A DNA stretch of 64,000 bases. It comes from Sporosarcina limicola. Its GTDB lineage: Bacteria > Bacillota > Bacilli > Bacillales_A > Planococcaceae. The notes under the pieces are model-generated. The model saw only the letters and a program-made list of their open reading frames with translations, searched no databases and had not been told where the DNA came from. The DNA lies in the NCBI RefSeq assembly GCF_014873855.1, contig NZ_JADBEL010000015.1, positions 1-64,000 of the forward strand, in the 5' to 3' direction. The position numbers were made by a program, and so were the translations under genes. Shown here in pieces: positions 9,706 through 19,680 of this stretch (position 1 is the first letter of the stretch; each line of letters begins with the position of its first letter).

Positions 9706-10645
9706 GTTGTTTGTCTCCTTTCCAACTTCTCCACAGCTTGAAGTAGTCCGTAATTTCCATGGTACCCATCAAGCCTTTCGGACGGTATAACATGACAATT
9801 ATGAGTACAAGACTGTAGATGATCATCCGTGTTTCAGGATAATCTTGTAGGAAAGTGGATACGATTGTTAAAAGAACCGTAGCAACGACCGCCCCTGACA
9901 GACTACCAAGTCCACCTAGAACCACATAGACCAAAATATCAATCGACTTCAAGAATCCAAAGTTCTGTGGTTGGATAATATAGAAGTTGTGTGCATAGAG
10001 TGCTCCAGCGACCCCGGCGAAGAAAGCACCGATAGCAAATGCCATGACTTTATAGTACGTCGTATTGATGCCCATAGCGTCTGCCGCAATTTCATTTTCG
10101 CGTACTGAAATACAAGCACGACCATGCCGCGAGTTGGTGAAATTCACGATGACTAGAATCGTGACAAACAAACAAACAAATGCATATGTCCATGTCGTCA
10201 TATGGGTAACCTGCATTCCCGCAGCCCCGCCGACATAGTCGATGTTAAGAAAGATAATCCGAATAATTTCAGCAAATCCTAATGTTGCAATAGCTAAATA
10301 GTCTCCTCTTAAACGCAAGCTCGGAATTCCGACGACCAAACCCGCAAGCGTTGCCATGATCCCAGCAAGTAGTATCGCGACTGGAAAAGGAAGGTCTAGT
10401 TTCATCGTAACGATGGCTGAGATGTAAGCACCAACCGCTAAAAATCCTGCATGCCCCAGAGAAAACTGACCTGTAATCCCAATGATCAGATGAAGGCTAA
10501 CCGCAAGTATGATATTGATGGACATAAAAATCAATATATTGGAATAAAAGTCATCCAAAATTCCCATGGAAATGAGTAGTTGAATAACTGCATAAGCTGC
10601 AATTGCTGAACCGATAAACGGCCAAAATTGTTTTGACTTTTTCAT
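9695..10645 (-). CDS. livM: Branched-chain amino acid ABC transporter permease LivM
   Basis: Membrane subunit of 316 residues with eight or more hydrophobic segments. The diagnostic GHAGFLAVGAYISA near residue 64, RLRGDYLAIATLGFAEIIR near 109 and the EAA-like loop with VLGGLGSLSGAVV near 240 identify the family. It starts 13 bases after the livH stop and overlaps livG by 11 bases. Confidence 0.94.
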   Translation of the reverse strand: MKKSKQFWPFIGSAIAAYAVIQLLISMGILDDFYSNILIFMSINIILAVSLHLIIGITGQFSLGHAGFLAVGAYISAIVTMKLDLPFPVAILLAGIMATLAGLVVGIPSLRLRGDYLAIATLGFAEIIRIIFLNIDYVGGAAGMQVTHMTTWTYAFVCLFVTILVIVNFTNSRHGRACISVRENEIAADAMGINTTYYKVMAFAIGAFFAGVAGALYAHNFYIIQPQNFGFLKSIDILVYVVLGGLGSLSGAVVATVLLTIVSTFLQDYPETRMIIYSLVLIIVMLYRPKGLMGTMEITDYFKLWRSWKGDKQHGK

Positions 10646-10658
10646 GACTTTGTTTCAC

Positions 10659-11534
10659 CTACACTTTCTCGCGTGTATTTTTACCAAAGATTCCAGCGGG
10701 CCTGAAGATTAAAATTAAAATCAGAATGATGAATGCCGCCGCATCCCTCCATAGAGAGAATCCTAGGGCACTTACCACTGTTTCTACTACACCGAGTACA
10801 AGGCCACCAACCATGGCACCTGGTATAATTCCGATTCCGCCAAGAACAGCAGCAACGAATGCCTTCACACCAGGAATAACACCCATTAAAGGGTCAATCT
10901 TTGTATAATACACGCCGAAAATAACACCTGCTGCTCCTGCTAAAGCCGAACCAATTGCGAATGTCGCCGAAATTATGTTATCTACATTGATTCCCATTAA
11001 CTTAGCTGCTTCAGCATCATGTGAAACCGCCCTCATCGCTTTCCCGATTTTCGTCTTATGTACAATAAATTGTAGTATTAACATCAAGGCGACGGAAACT
11101 GAGAGAATTAAAATAGCTTGGCTGCTTATTTGTGCACCAAAAAAGTTGTATGATGTATTTGCAAATACATCTGGATAGGCTGCCGGTTGTGCACCACGTA
11201 TATAAATCACACCATTTTGAATAAGGAGCGAAACCCCAATTGCGGTAATCAGTGCCGCAATTCGTGTGGCATTCCGTAATCTTTTGTATGCAATTCGTTC
11301 AATTAATACGCCGAAAATAGCACAAGCAGTCATTGATAGTAATAACGCCGGGAAAAATCCAAGACCCCAAACAGAAATTGAAATAAATCCGATGAAAGAT
11401 CCAACCATGAAGACCTCACCATGGGCAAAGTTAATTAATTTAATAATTCCATAAACCATCGTATAGCCAAGTGCGATTAACGCGTAAATACTCCCGAGTG
11501 AAATACCGTTTATAAGTTGTTGTAGCCATTCCAT
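10659..11534 (-). CDS. livH: Branched-chain amino acid ABC transporter permease LivH
   Basis: Partner permease of LivM, 291 residues, hydrophobic throughout. Family marks: LGYTMVYGIIKLINFAHGE near residue 22, MRAVSHDAEAAKLMGIN near 170 and VLGGIGIIPGAMVGG near 230. The first permease gene after the binding-protein gene, separated from it by a hairpin terminator that should lower permease expression relative to the binding protein. Confidence 0.94.
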   Translation of the reverse strand: MEWLQQLINGISLGSIYALIALGYTMVYGIIKLINFAHGEVFMVGSFIGFISISVWGLGFFPALLLSMTACAIFGVLIERIAYKRLRNATRIAALITAIGVSLLIQNGVIYIRGAQPAAYPDVFANTSYNFFGAQISSQAILILSVSVALMLILQFIVHKTKIGKAMRAVSHDAEAAKLMGINVDNIISATFAIGSALAGAAGVIFGVYYTKIDPLMGVIPGVKAFVAAVLGGIGIIPGAMVGGLVLGVVETVVSALGFSLWRDAAAFIILILILIFRPAGIFGKNTREKV

Positions 11535-11551
11535 TCATTTTCACTCCCTTT

Positions 11552-11588
11552 TAAAAAAGAAATGGGAGGATGTTCCCCCTCCCATTTC
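11552..11588 (-). terminator. Internal terminator/attenuator between binding protein and permease genes
   Basis: Minus strand: GGAAATGGGAGG, a short loop, CCTCCCATTTC, then TTTTTT. It lies between the stop of the binding-protein gene (11600) and the livH start (11534). Partial termination here would give the usual excess of binding protein over permease. Confidence 0.8.
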
Positions 11589-11599
11589 CATTAGTAGTA

Positions 11600-12796
11600 T
11601 TAAGGATTAACTTTAGTTTTAAATATTTGCGCGCCGTCTTTGTATTCCAGAATTGTTGCTGATTTTATCGGGTGATGGTTTTCATCCACCGAATATAGCC
11701 CAGTAACGAGTCCAAGATCTTTTGTTGCTTCAAGCGCTTCCTTGATTTTTGTTGAATCCGTACTGCCTGCACGTTTAATAGCATCTGCTAGTAAGTAAAC
11801 AGTGTCGTAACCAAGTGCGTTGAACGAATCCGGTTTTTTTCCATTATATTTTTCTCCAAATTTCTTATTAAAATCTTGAATTATGCCATCTGGATCTTCA
11901 GAAGAATAATGGTTAGTAGTAAATGTGTTATTCAAGGCTTTTTCGCCAGCCAAGTCAAGGAGAATTGGTGAATCCCAACCGTCCGCACCCATTAATGGAA
12001 CTGTAATTCCCATTTCACGTGCTTGTTTAACAATCAGACCCACTTCTTCATAGTATCCGGGGATGAAGATGAATTCAGGATTTGAAGATTTGATACGAGT
12101 CAATATTGAACGGAAATCGGAATCTTTCGCAATATAAAATTCTTCAGCTACAATTTTTCCACCCGCAGCTTCAAAATCCTTTTTGAATGAAGATGCTAGA
12201 CCTTTAGAGTAATCACTTGCGTTATCAGAGTAGATTGCTACATTTTTAACTTTCAACTCATTTGCTGCAAAATTCGCTGCAACTGTCCCTTGAAAAGGAT
12301 CGATGAATGATGTACGGAATGCAAACTCATTCACCTTTCCATCTTTGTTGATCGTTACCGTCTCGCTCGTACCGGAAGGGCTAATAAGTACAGTCTTATT
12401 TTTATTTGCAATCTCAACTTGCGCAACAGTATTTCCACTTGTCGCCGCCCCAATGATTGCAACTACTTTATCCTTAGTTATTAACTTGATTGCCGCACTC
12501 GTTGCTTCGGATGATTCTGATTTGTTATCCATTTTGATTGGCACGATTGTCTTGCCATCAATTCCGCCTGCTTTGTTGATTTCTTCAATTGCAAGTTCAA
12601 TTCCTTCAGCTTCGGAAGAACCATAGGAAGCAACCGCTCCTGACAACTCCAGGTTAAGACCGATCTTGATTGTCTCACCTTCTTCCGCCGCCTTACCGTC
12701 TTTTCCGTCCGTATCATTCTTAGCGCCACAGCCCGCCAATACACCGACAGTGAGAATCGAAGCAGCGAATAGACCCGTGATTTTATTCAATTTCAT
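11600..12796 (-). CDS. livJ: Branched-chain amino acid ABC transporter binding lipoprotein
   Basis: Membrane-anchored substrate-binding protein, 398 residues, first gene of the liv operon. It has a lipoprotein signal peptide with lipobox LAGC and acylated C23, followed by an acidic linker. The mature part is a type I periplasmic-binding fold: IKIGLNLELSGAVASYG near the start, VVAIIGAATSGNTVAQ, the Ser/Thr-rich ligand loop in LISPSGTSETVT, and IPLMGADGWDSP. Expected ligands are Leu, Ile and Val, by family and by the neighbouring LivHMGF; a narrower or different amino acid range is possible. Confidence 0.93.
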   Translation of the reverse strand: MKLNKITGLFAASILTVGVLAGCGAKNDTDGKDGKAAEEGETIKIGLNLELSGAVASYGSSEAEGIELAIEEINKAGGIDGKTIVPIKMDNKSESSEATSAAIKLITKDKVVAIIGAATSGNTVAQVEIANKNKTVLISPSGTSETVTINKDGKVNEFAFRTSFIDPFQGTVAANFAANELKVKNVAIYSDNASDYSKGLASSFKKDFEAAGGKIVAEEFYIAKDSDFRSILTRIKSSNPEFIFIPGYYEEVGLIVKQAREMGITVPLMGADGWDSPILLDLAGEKALNNTFTTNHYSSEDPDGIIQDFNKKFGEKYNGKKPDSFNALGYDTVYLLADAIKRAGSTDSTKIKEALEATKDLGLVTGLYSVDENHHPIKSATILEYKDGAQIFKTKVNP

Positions 12797-13153
12797 CTGT
12801 ATATCCCCCTTTTTCTATTTGATACTTCTGTCAATTTAAGTCGTATAATAAATCATAGACTTCCCCAAACAAAATATATCACTTTATAACTACTTACATC
12901 TCTATTGTAAATCAAAATGCTTATTCAGTCTATACTAATTATTCTAATACTATAATTTTCATATTAGTGCCTTACGGAATTGTGTGGGACCAAATTGTGC
13001 CGATACAGACACCAAAACAATTCGAAACGGTATAAAATGTAGCGTACCGGATCAATTCTAATTTGTATGAACACTGACATTTTTCGGAATGAGTAGAATG
13101 AAGTTCTTAAGCCATATTAAGAAGGTAAATTTTAAAAAAAAGGAGGATCCATT
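12797..13153. other. Intergenic region upstream of livJ and the YfhD-like gene
   Basis: Divergent promoter region of about 360 bases. It should carry the liv promoter (minus) and the promoter of the small gene (plus), but I cannot fix either set of boxes with confidence. An AAGGAGG for the small gene is at its right end. A weak CodY-like match near 12815-12831 is too poor to claim. Confidence 0.5.
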
Positions 13154-13354
13154 ATGGGAAGAGATAATCACAAAGGTGCCAGCAACAACTCAAGATCTTT
13201 ACCGCAAACTCCAAAAAATCAGAAGATAAGGCCTAGTGATATGAAAGAAGAAATTTCTCTTGAGTTAGCTGAGCTCGGTAATCTGAAACCTAAACACGAG
13301 CCGATGACACCCAATCAACGTAAAAAAGCTGAATCAGAAAAATCGTACAAATGA
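13154..13354 (+). CDS. Small hydrophilic protein, YfhD-like
   Basis: A 66-residue, highly charged, Cys-free protein with an excellent AAGGAGG at 7 bases and a terminator just after it, so it is a real gene. The N-terminus MGRDNHKGASNN, followed by SLPQTPKNQK and an acidic ISLELAELGNL stretch, resembles the YfhD family of small Bacillales proteins, whose function is unknown. The assignment is from recalled pattern only. The composition suggests an unfolded or nucleic-acid-associated protein; no membrane segment. Confidence 0.7.
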   Translation: MGRDNHKGASNNSRSLPQTPKNQKIRPSDMKEEISLELAELGNLKPKHEPMTPNQRKKAESEKSYK

Positions 13355-13379
13355 TAATTGCTCCAGTGACAACCACTAT

Positions 13380-13412
13380 AAAAAGCCATTCCAACTTATG
13401 GGATGGCTTTTT
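13380..13412 (+). terminator. Terminator of the YfhD-like gene
   Basis: AAAAAGCCATTCC, a 7-base loop, GGGATGGCTTTTT. Symmetrical A/T runs mean it could also serve the chemoreceptor gene on the minus strand. Confidence 0.88.
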
Positions 13413-13478
13413 ATCTGATTGTCATTTTTATGTCTACGTTTAACATATGTGAAACTCCGCTTGTCAGTTGCAAAGTTA

Positions 13479-15167
13479 TTATACATTAAAACGTCCCATC
13501 TCACTTTGCAATAATTCCGCAAGTTCCCCTAGCATTTGAGCACATGAAGAAATCTCTTCGTTTGCCGCTAACTGTTCTTCCGTCGCTACACTTGTTGATT
13601 GGGCTTCCGTTAAAGATGCCATTGCAAGTTGCCGAACTTTCACTGCGCCACTTGCTACTACTTCAGTTATCATCCGAATCTGTTCAATTGCTTCAGAAAC
13701 TGTTGCAACTTTCTCACTCACATCCACAGCTGCATGTTCGATTCGGTTAAATACTTCACTCGTTTTACCTGTTACAATCAGTCCTTCTTCAACGTAACGA
13801 TTACCGTCTTTCGTACTAGAAACAGCTTGCGAAACATTTCGCATCATCGTGTCAATCATTCGACCAATTTCACCAGCTGACTGTTTTGTTTGTTCAGCTA
13901 GATTACGTACTTCATCCGCAACAATTGCAAAGCCTTTACCTTGTTCACCTGCATGCGCCGCTTCAATCGCGGCATTTAATGCCAATAAATTGGTCTTTAT
14001 AGCGATGTCTGTTATAAGCGATGTTACACTTCGTATTTTCTCTGAATGATTGGTCATTTCACTCATTATTTCTACAGACTGCCCAATGGTTGTACTGATT
14101 GTCGTCATTTGGTAAGTAAAATCTTTCATAAGGCCTGCCCCTTCATTTACAAATCGAGCTACCTTTTCAGAAGATAAAAACATTGCTTCATTGTCTGCTG
14201 TGATTCGATCTATTCCTAAAAACATCTCAATCATTGAGGCGTTTGAATCCTCGGCGATGGACACTAGTAAACCGCTTGCAATCCTATTTTTCTCTGCGAT
14301 TTCAGTAACCATCTCAGAAGCGGCAAGACTTTCTTGTGAACTAGCATTTAATCCCTCTGCCTGTACAGCGAGTCGCACCGCCGAATCACGTGTGCTCGCA
14401 ATGATGCCGCAAAGATCTCTTACCATCCCGTTAAAAGCGATTGCCATTTCTCCGATTTCATCCTTGTTGCGAATATTTACAGGCTCAATTGAAAAATCAC
14501 CTCTAGCTATTTGTTGTAGTGCCCTTGTCATATTGCTAACAGGACGGGCGATACTACGGCTAATAATACGTGCAATGATGATGCTCACTACTATAGCAAA
14601 TCCGATTAGACCAACAATCAGTATGCGAATCCATTTCAATACATCCCGCAATTCTTTTTCAGTCTTAATTAGTTCTTTTTCTTGATGTTTGATCAATTCA
14701 TCTATATTCTTAGCAAGAATATCCTGATAGAGCGCCCCCTCAGTTGCCAATTTCAATGCATTTTTTCCAGCGCTATCTTTGGAATCGCTTATTACGAAAT
14801 CAGTTATTTCTTTGTAACTTAATGCCGCCTCCTTCACTTCATGAAGTAACTCCTTTGCAGATTTTGTATGGACGAGACTGTTCAATTCCTTCACTTTCCC
14901 ATTGAATGAACCAATCAGTTCATTGTGTTTTATCAAGTATCTATCATTTTCAAAGAGTAAATAACCTCGTATATTACTAGAGTTTTCATTTTGATTGGCT
15001 AATAACTGCTCGAATAATACTATTTTCCTTAATTTATCATCAATCAAATAGCGATAGTCACCATTCATTTTAGTAAGTGACCACAATCCAGCTACGCCAA
15101 CAACAATCAAAATAAGTAGAATGGAAAAGAAGCCACTCCATAGTTTCTTTCCAACTGTAACTCTCAT
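13479..15167 (-). CDS. Methyl-accepting chemotaxis protein
   Basis: Transmembrane chemoreceptor of 562 residues that would signal through CheW/CheA. Order: cytoplasmic MRVTVGKKLWSGF, membrane helix about 11-31, four-helix-bundle-type sensor (about 35-180), helix about 184-204, HAMP with IARPVSNMTRAL and DEIGEMAIAFN, then the coiled-coil signalling domain. The highly conserved tip reads [20 protein letters not shown] near residue 395. Stimulus not predictable. A second receptor lies 12 kb away; no che or fla genes are in the window. Confidence 0.93.
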   Translation of the reverse strand: MRVTVGKKLWSGFFSILLILIVVGVAGLWSLTKMNGDYRYLIDDKLRKIVLFEQLLANQNENSSNIRGYLLFENDRYLIKHNELIGSFNGKVKELNSLVHTKSAKELLHEVKEAALSYKEITDFVISDSKDSAGKNALKLATEGALYQDILAKNIDELIKHQEKELIKTEKELRDVLKWIRILIVGLIGFAIVVSIIIARIISRSIARPVSNMTRALQQIARGDFSIEPVNIRNKDEIGEMAIAFNGMVRDLCGIIASTRDSAVRLAVQAEGLNASSQESLAASEMVTEIAEKNRIASGLLVSIAEDSNASMIEMFLGIDRITADNEAMFLSSEKVARFVNEGAGLMKDFTYQMTTISTTIGQSVEIMSEMTNHSEKIRSVTSLITDIAIKTNLLALNAAIEAAHAGEQGKGFAIVADEVRNLAEQTKQSAGEIGRMIDTMMRNVSQAVSSTKDGNRYVEEGLIVTGKTSEVFNRIEHAAVDVSEKVATVSEAIEQIRMITEVVASGAVKVRQLAMASLTEAQSTSVATEEQLAANEEISSCAQMLGELAELLQSEMGRFNV

Positions 15168-15340
15168 GCTGTTCCCCCTGTGTTTTTTCTTTTTAATTGT
15201 TCCCGTGCCTCGGTCAATTAAAGTAGGTCATTATATTTATCTTAAGGAATTCCATACAAGACTTATATCCTCTTTTCGTAAATTATTTGTTAAGATTATG
15301 TTAAGGATGAATTGGATACAGGCATTCGCTCATATCGAAT

Positions 15341-15386
15341 AAAAGCGTGCCTACACTCCCGTTTGGAAAGTGTAGACACGCTTTTT
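15341..15386 (-). terminator. Terminator of the helD gene
   Basis: A 17-bp stem (AAAAGCGTG-CTACACT on one side, AGTGTAG-CACGCTTTTT on the other, one mismatch) with T-runs at both ends, overlapping the last codons region of helD at 15385. Probably bidirectional. Confidence 0.85.
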
Positions 15387-17601
15387 ATTGTAAGGAATCC
15401 TGGCATGAAAGTAGATGTAGTTCATGCATCGGTCTCGTCATGGCGACATACAACAGCTTCCGGTCAATAGGATGATCTCGGAATGGATCGTCAAAGGCGG
15501 CAATCATAACGGCATCGAATTCCAAGCCTTTCGCCAAATGACTTGGAACAATAAGTAGACTATGCTCCGTAATGTCGGATTGCTCTCCTACTAATTGGAC
15601 AGGCATTCCAGACGTATGCAACTTGGCATGGATTGTTTTAGCCTCCGCCACAGTTTTCGAGATGAGCGCTACAGATCGATGGCCTCGTTCAATGATGCCA
15701 TCATAGATTGCTTTAGTCTTAACGCTATCCAACTCCCCCATTTCATGAAACTCCGGGTAACTTCCATGGCGGACAACAGGCTCAACAAGCTGTAAATCCT
15801 CATCCATCCGAGCAAGTACTTCATTGGCCAACTCCATTATTTCAATCGTCGTACGGTAACTTTTTTGCAATGTCGTATAAGTTGCTCGTGGAAATAAAGC
15901 CTTTACAGGATCCCATGATGTTAACGCTCGGTAGCTATGAATCCCCTGCGCAAGATCTCCTACCATCGTGAACATATCCGTTTCCAGTCCCTCTTTCAAT
16001 GAAGCGAGCTGAAATTCACTATAATCCTGCACTTCATCGATGAAAACGACTCGCATCTTCCACTCATCTGCAACGCCTTTCAGTTTCGCATGTAAATAAT
16101 AGATGGCAGCCAAGTCCTCAAGTTCCCAGATTTCCTTCTTCTGGGCAGCACCAAACGTAACCCGCTCCTTTTCCGTCCAATGAAATGCGAGTTCTGTGTG
16201 AAGTTGGTTATCTGTCAACCACTCCCTATATAGTTTCTTCACATTGAATTTTTTGAACCGACGCATATAGACAGATGCTGTTGTCTTCCCCTCCTTTTCA
16301 ATAGAAGGAACTCGCTCATCCCGTTCATCCATAATCTTTGTTAGCTTCGCCTTTCGCTTTTCATCATCACGGATGCCATAAAGCGCTTTATCCAATGCTT
16401 CCTCATACTTGGTCGTCAACATTAATAAGAGTTGTTTGTGTTTCCGCTTCACATCCCCTTGCAAAATAATTTTGATACGTTCAAGTCTTCTCTCGACAGG
16501 TAAATAAGCAAGTTCCGTAAGAAATAATACTTTCAATCGTGAAGCTTTCATAATCCGATACTTTTCTATGTAAACGTCTTCGAACAATTGCGTCATCTGC
16601 TGCTCGAGTTTCTCCACATAGCGTTGCATAATCTCTTTGTATTCCATCGACCCTTTCACTCGCGTCACGAATAGTTCCAGCGCGTCAATCGTTGCTATTC
16701 GTGTTAGCTCTTCCAACTTTGCATTCGGATCAGTCAATTTCAGCTTCAAATTTGTTGCATTCAATACATACTCCGCATAGGTCGTTTGACAAATTCGTCC
16801 AACACCAAGTTCAGGAAGGACATCTGCAATATAATCCATAAATAACTTGCTCGGTGCCAGAATCATCAGTTTATCGGACGGGAAGTTTTCCCCCATCGTA
16901 TAGAGGAAATACGAAATACGGTGGAGTGCGATGGTCGTCTTTCCACTGCCCGCAGCCCCCTGCACGATAATCGGTTGCTTTAAATGAGCCCGAATAATGG
17001 CATTTTGCTCGGCTTGAATCGTCGAAACAATCTCCGTCAATCGGACATCCGCTTTGCCAGAAAGCGCTTCCTGCAATAACTCGTCATTCGTTGTTAAATC
17101 GATATCCTGAACATCAAGAAGTTTGCCTTCCTCAATTTTATACTGCCGTTTTGAATAAAGATAACCTTTGAATTCATCTTCTCGTACATGATAGCTAAGT
17201 TCACCAAGCCTGCCGTCATAATAAACATTTGCAACAGGTGAACGCCAGTCGACAATGATTGGCTCCTGTGTTTCCCTGTGAAATAACGATGTTTTTCCAA
17301 TATAGAGAAGCTCATCACCCTCATCTTCCTTTTTAAAATGGATACGGGCGAAATAGGGCTTTTGCTGAACCGCTTCCAATCCTTCTTTTTGAGATCGGGC
17401 CATTTCAAAAAAACGAGTATTTGTTAGAATGTTGATGTAACTTAAACTGGAATCCAAATAATCCAAGTCAGCCATTGAACGCCGTATCTGGTCCTGTGAG
17501 GATTTCACATCACGACGCGATTCTTCTAATAACTGCTGCATATACTGTTTGGTGTAATCAAGGCGCTGCAATTCAAACTCAAAATCGGGATGTTTCTGCA
17601 T
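15385..17601 (-). CDS. helD: HelD-like RNA polymerase-associated helicase
   Basis: UvrD/Rep-like superfamily 1 NTPase of 738 residues. HelD proteins bind RNA polymerase and free stalled or hibernating enzyme from nucleic acid. Here the N-terminal 60 residues are a long coiled coil (the arm that enters the polymerase). They are followed by the HelD-typical PYFARIHFKKEDE and IVDWRSPVANVYYD block, Walker A VQGAAGSGKTTIA near 220, VVFIDEVQDYSEFQL (Walker B), a GDLAQGIHSYR motif and LYVAMTRPMHELHLL (motif VI) near the C-terminus. Length fits (about 770 in Bacillus subtilis). Stand-alone gene with its own terminator. Confidence 0.9.
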   Translation of the reverse strand: MQKHPDFEFELQRLDYTKQYMQQLLEESRRDVKSSQDQIRRSMADLDYLDSSLSYINILTNTRFFEMARSQKEGLEAVQQKPYFARIHFKKEDEGDELLYIGKTSLFHRETQEPIIVDWRSPVANVYYDGRLGELSYHVREDEFKGYLYSKRQYKIEEGKLLDVQDIDLTTNDELLQEALSGKADVRLTEIVSTIQAEQNAIIRAHLKQPIIVQGAAGSGKTTIALHRISYFLYTMGENFPSDKLMILAPSKLFMDYIADVLPELGVGRICQTTYAEYVLNATNLKLKLTDPNAKLEELTRIATIDALELFVTRVKGSMEYKEIMQRYVEKLEQQMTQLFEDVYIEKYRIMKASRLKVLFLTELAYLPVERRLERIKIILQGDVKRKHKQLLLMLTTKYEEALDKALYGIRDDEKRKAKLTKIMDERDERVPSIEKEGKTTASVYMRRFKKFNVKKLYREWLTDNQLHTELAFHWTEKERVTFGAAQKKEIWELEDLAAIYYLHAKLKGVADEWKMRVVFIDEVQDYSEFQLASLKEGLETDMFTMVGDLAQGIHSYRALTSWDPVKALFPRATYTTLQKSYRTTIEIMELANEVLARMDEDLQLVEPVVRHGSYPEFHEMGELDSVKTKAIYDGIIERGHRSVALISKTVAEAKTIHAKLHTSGMPVQLVGEQSDITEHSLLIVPSHLAKGLEFDAVMIAAFDDPFRDHPIDRKLLYVAMTRPMHELHLLSCQDSLQ

Positions 17602-17765
17602 CAGACAGTTCCTCCATTTTGCGTATTTGCGTCCTACTTTTTACGTGAAGAGATGTTGGGGTTTTAAGACAGAATTGCATCTTACCACTTTACCAGACTT
17701 ATGACAATAGAGATCAGCAAAATGATAGGAATGTTCTGTATAATCTTGCTGTTCACATGTAGATA

Positions 17766-17802
17766 AAACAAGCTGATTGCACGAGGCAATCAGCTTGTTT
17801 TT
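17766..17802 (-). terminator. Terminator of the GNAT/epimerase unit
   Basis: AAACAAGCTGATTGC, ACGAG loop, GCAATCAGCTTGTTTTT: perfect 15-bp stem directly after the GNAT stop codon, T-rich on both sides. Confidence 0.9.
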
Positions 17803-18487
17803 AGTGTTTCTCAAATCGAACGTACCACACTTCTTCTATTCTCAGCATTCCTACCCCAATCCAGCCTTCGTTCAGATACTGTTGCTGTTCTTCCGTATTG
17901 ACCATTGCAATCAGGCCGACTTCTAATACGTATCTAACTTCCAACGGCTGCGTTAGGTCTTTCATCAAAATATACCTCAGTAAATTTCCGTATTTCACTT
18001 TCAACGCTACGATATGCAACCCAAGTGCGAATTTATCTTTCAAACTGGCGATGTTGAAAGGCGCAACCGTCGTACAGATATAACGGAACTGCTTGTTATC
18101 AACTTGCTCCATGATTATGTTCCCCAATAGTAATTGAAGACCATTGCCCTGATAATCCGGATCGACATTCGTTATTTCTGAATACAATACGAGCGGCCAC
18201 TCACTTTTCGGAAGTCCTGCATCTTTGCCTAAATGTTCATCATCCAATTCCGGTTCCAGCATCGCCCGGAAAGCGATTAATTGCCCGTCAATATATGCAC
18301 CGATCATTAGTCCGCTTCCATTTAGAACGAATAAAAATTCCTCCGTCGTCAATGGTTGTAAAAAGGATTCCGTTGCTAACGCAGCAATTACTTTTCGTTG
18401 AAGTGAAAGGATTTCATCCAGATTCTCTACAGTCATTCGTTTGAAAGTGATTTCATGTCCACTCTCCAATACATGTCGTCGATTCAT
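17801..18487 (-). CDS. GNAT family N-acyltransferase
   Basis: Predicted acyl-CoA-dependent N-acyltransferase of 228 residues. The GNAT core is visible: N-terminal strand ITFKRMTVENLDEILSLQRKV, the central LVLYSEITNVDPDYQGNGLQLLLGNIIMEQ near residues 100-130 with the Q-x-x-G-N-G pyrophosphate-binding loop, and an IASLKDKFALG helix. Its start overlaps the epimerase gene by 4 bases, so the pair is co-translated. In some Bacillaceae an enolase-superfamily N-succinylamino acid racemase is coupled to a GNAT succinyltransferase for D- to L-amino acid conversion. The pairing here recalls that, but no deacylase gene is adjacent. Substrate unproven. Confidence 0.82.
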   Translation of the reverse strand: MNRRHVLESGHEITFKRMTVENLDEILSLQRKVIAALATESFLQPLTTEEFLFVLNGSGLMIGAYIDGQLIAFRAMLEPELDDEHLGKDAGLPKSEWPLVLYSEITNVDPDYQGNGLQLLLGNIIMEQVDNKQFRYICTTVAPFNIASLKDKFALGLHIVALKVKYGNLLRYILMKDLTQPLEVRYVLEVGLIAMVNTEEQQQYLNEGWIGVGMLRIEEVWYVRFEKH

Positions 18488-19596
18488 CCGCTTACCTTCT
18501 CAGAGAACACCGTTAGCTCGCTTAACACCTGTTCATCAATATCAATGCCTAATCCAGGCTTGTCGTTTAAGCGAATAAATGGTACATCGTAGTGCAAATT
18601 ACCTATATCTTTACTGAATTTTAATGGACCTGTCAGTTCAACACTTGTCATGACTTTTTTCGAAAATGCTACATGGAATCCAGCCGCGGAACCAATCGAA
18701 GACTCTACCATCGAACCAATTTGACACTCAATACCAGCCATTTCAGCCATATGTGCAAGCTTTGTTGCTGGATAAATCCCGCCGCATTTCATCAGTTTAA
18801 TATTCACTTTATCAGCGGCGCGTTTCGCAATAATCTCGCGCATATCACGAACGCCGCGCATGCCTTCGTCAATCATGACCGGCACAGACGATTTCGACTT
18901 CACTTCTACCATTCCATCGATATCATCTGCCAGAACAGGCTGTTCCAACCAATCAAGTGAACACTGCTCAAGATCCCGAAGACCTTGTAATGTATTGGCG
19001 CTATTTTTCCATCCTTGGTTCACATCCACACGAATTGCAATATCTTCACCTACACGTGCCCGGACCGCTTGAATCCGTTTCACATCCTCCGCAACTTGTG
19101 TACCAACTTTCATCTTCATAGATCGATAACCGAGGGCCACTTTTTCTTCAGCCTCTTTTGCCATTGCTTCAGGCGGAGCGATACTTAACACATGCGTAAT
19201 TGGGAATTCTGCATGATAACGTCCCCCAAGAAGGTCATACACAGGTACACCCAAACTCTTTCCTACTACGTCATAACACGCAATGTCAATTGCTGCCTTC
19301 GCTGTAGGAACACCATAAATCGTCGCATCCATTAGATTATGAATCCGCTCCATATTCCTAGGGTTCTCTCCAATTAACACCGGAGCAAGCGTGTTTTTCA
19401 AAATCGCAAAAGTACTCTCCCAACTTTCCCCTGTCACATGTTCATCCGCAACGCCTTCGCCATAACCCACATGACCTGAATCCGTTATGATTTTGACAAT
19501 AATGGACGGCATATAATCGTAAGTAGCATAGCTAATAATAAAGGGTTCATAAAGAGGTAGATGAATCGCATAGATTTCAATTTCAGAAATTTTCAT
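18484..19596 (-). CDS. Enolase-superfamily racemase/epimerase (MLE subgroup)
   Basis: 370-residue enzyme of the muconate-lactonizing subgroup, which includes dipeptide epimerases, N-succinylamino acid racemases and o-succinylbenzoate synthases. All key residues are visible: K161/K163 in SMKMKVG, metal ligands D191 (RVDVNQGW), E218 (DWLEQP) and D243 (VMIDEGM), and the opposing general acid/base K267 in NIKLMKCGG. Two lysines across the active site support 1,1-proton transfer (racemisation or epimerisation). The N-terminal capping domain is complete. Start ATG with AAAGGA; divergent from a regulator gene 84 bases away. Which member activity it has cannot be told from motifs. Confidence 0.88.
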   Translation of the reverse strand: MKISEIEIYAIHLPLYEPFIISYATYDYMPSIIVKIITDSGHVGYGEGVADEHVTGESWESTFAILKNTLAPVLIGENPRNMERIHNLMDATIYGVPTAKAAIDIACYDVVGKSLGVPVYDLLGGRYHAEFPITHVLSIAPPEAMAKEAEEKVALGYRSMKMKVGTQVAEDVKRIQAVRARVGEDIAIRVDVNQGWKNSANTLQGLRDLEQCSLDWLEQPVLADDIDGMVEVKSKSSVPVMIDEGMRGVRDMREIIAKRAADKVNIKLMKCGGIYPATKLAHMAEMAGIECQIGSMVESSIGSAAGFHVAFSKKVMTSVELTGPLKFSKDIGNLHYDVPFIRLNDKPGLGIDIDEQVLSELTVFSEKVSG

Positions 19597-19680
19597 AGAA
19601 TATAATCCTTTCTATTGGTAAATTAGTTTAGTACATTGTATCATTGTCGTTAAATAGCCGCTAATAAAGGAGACTTCTTT

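Noticed and set aside
12815-12831. CodY-box-like sequence upstream of livJ
   Set aside because: About 10 of 15 positions match the AATTTTCWGAAAATT consensus, which is weak for an AT-rich region. Regulation of liv genes by CodY is plausible from general knowledge only.
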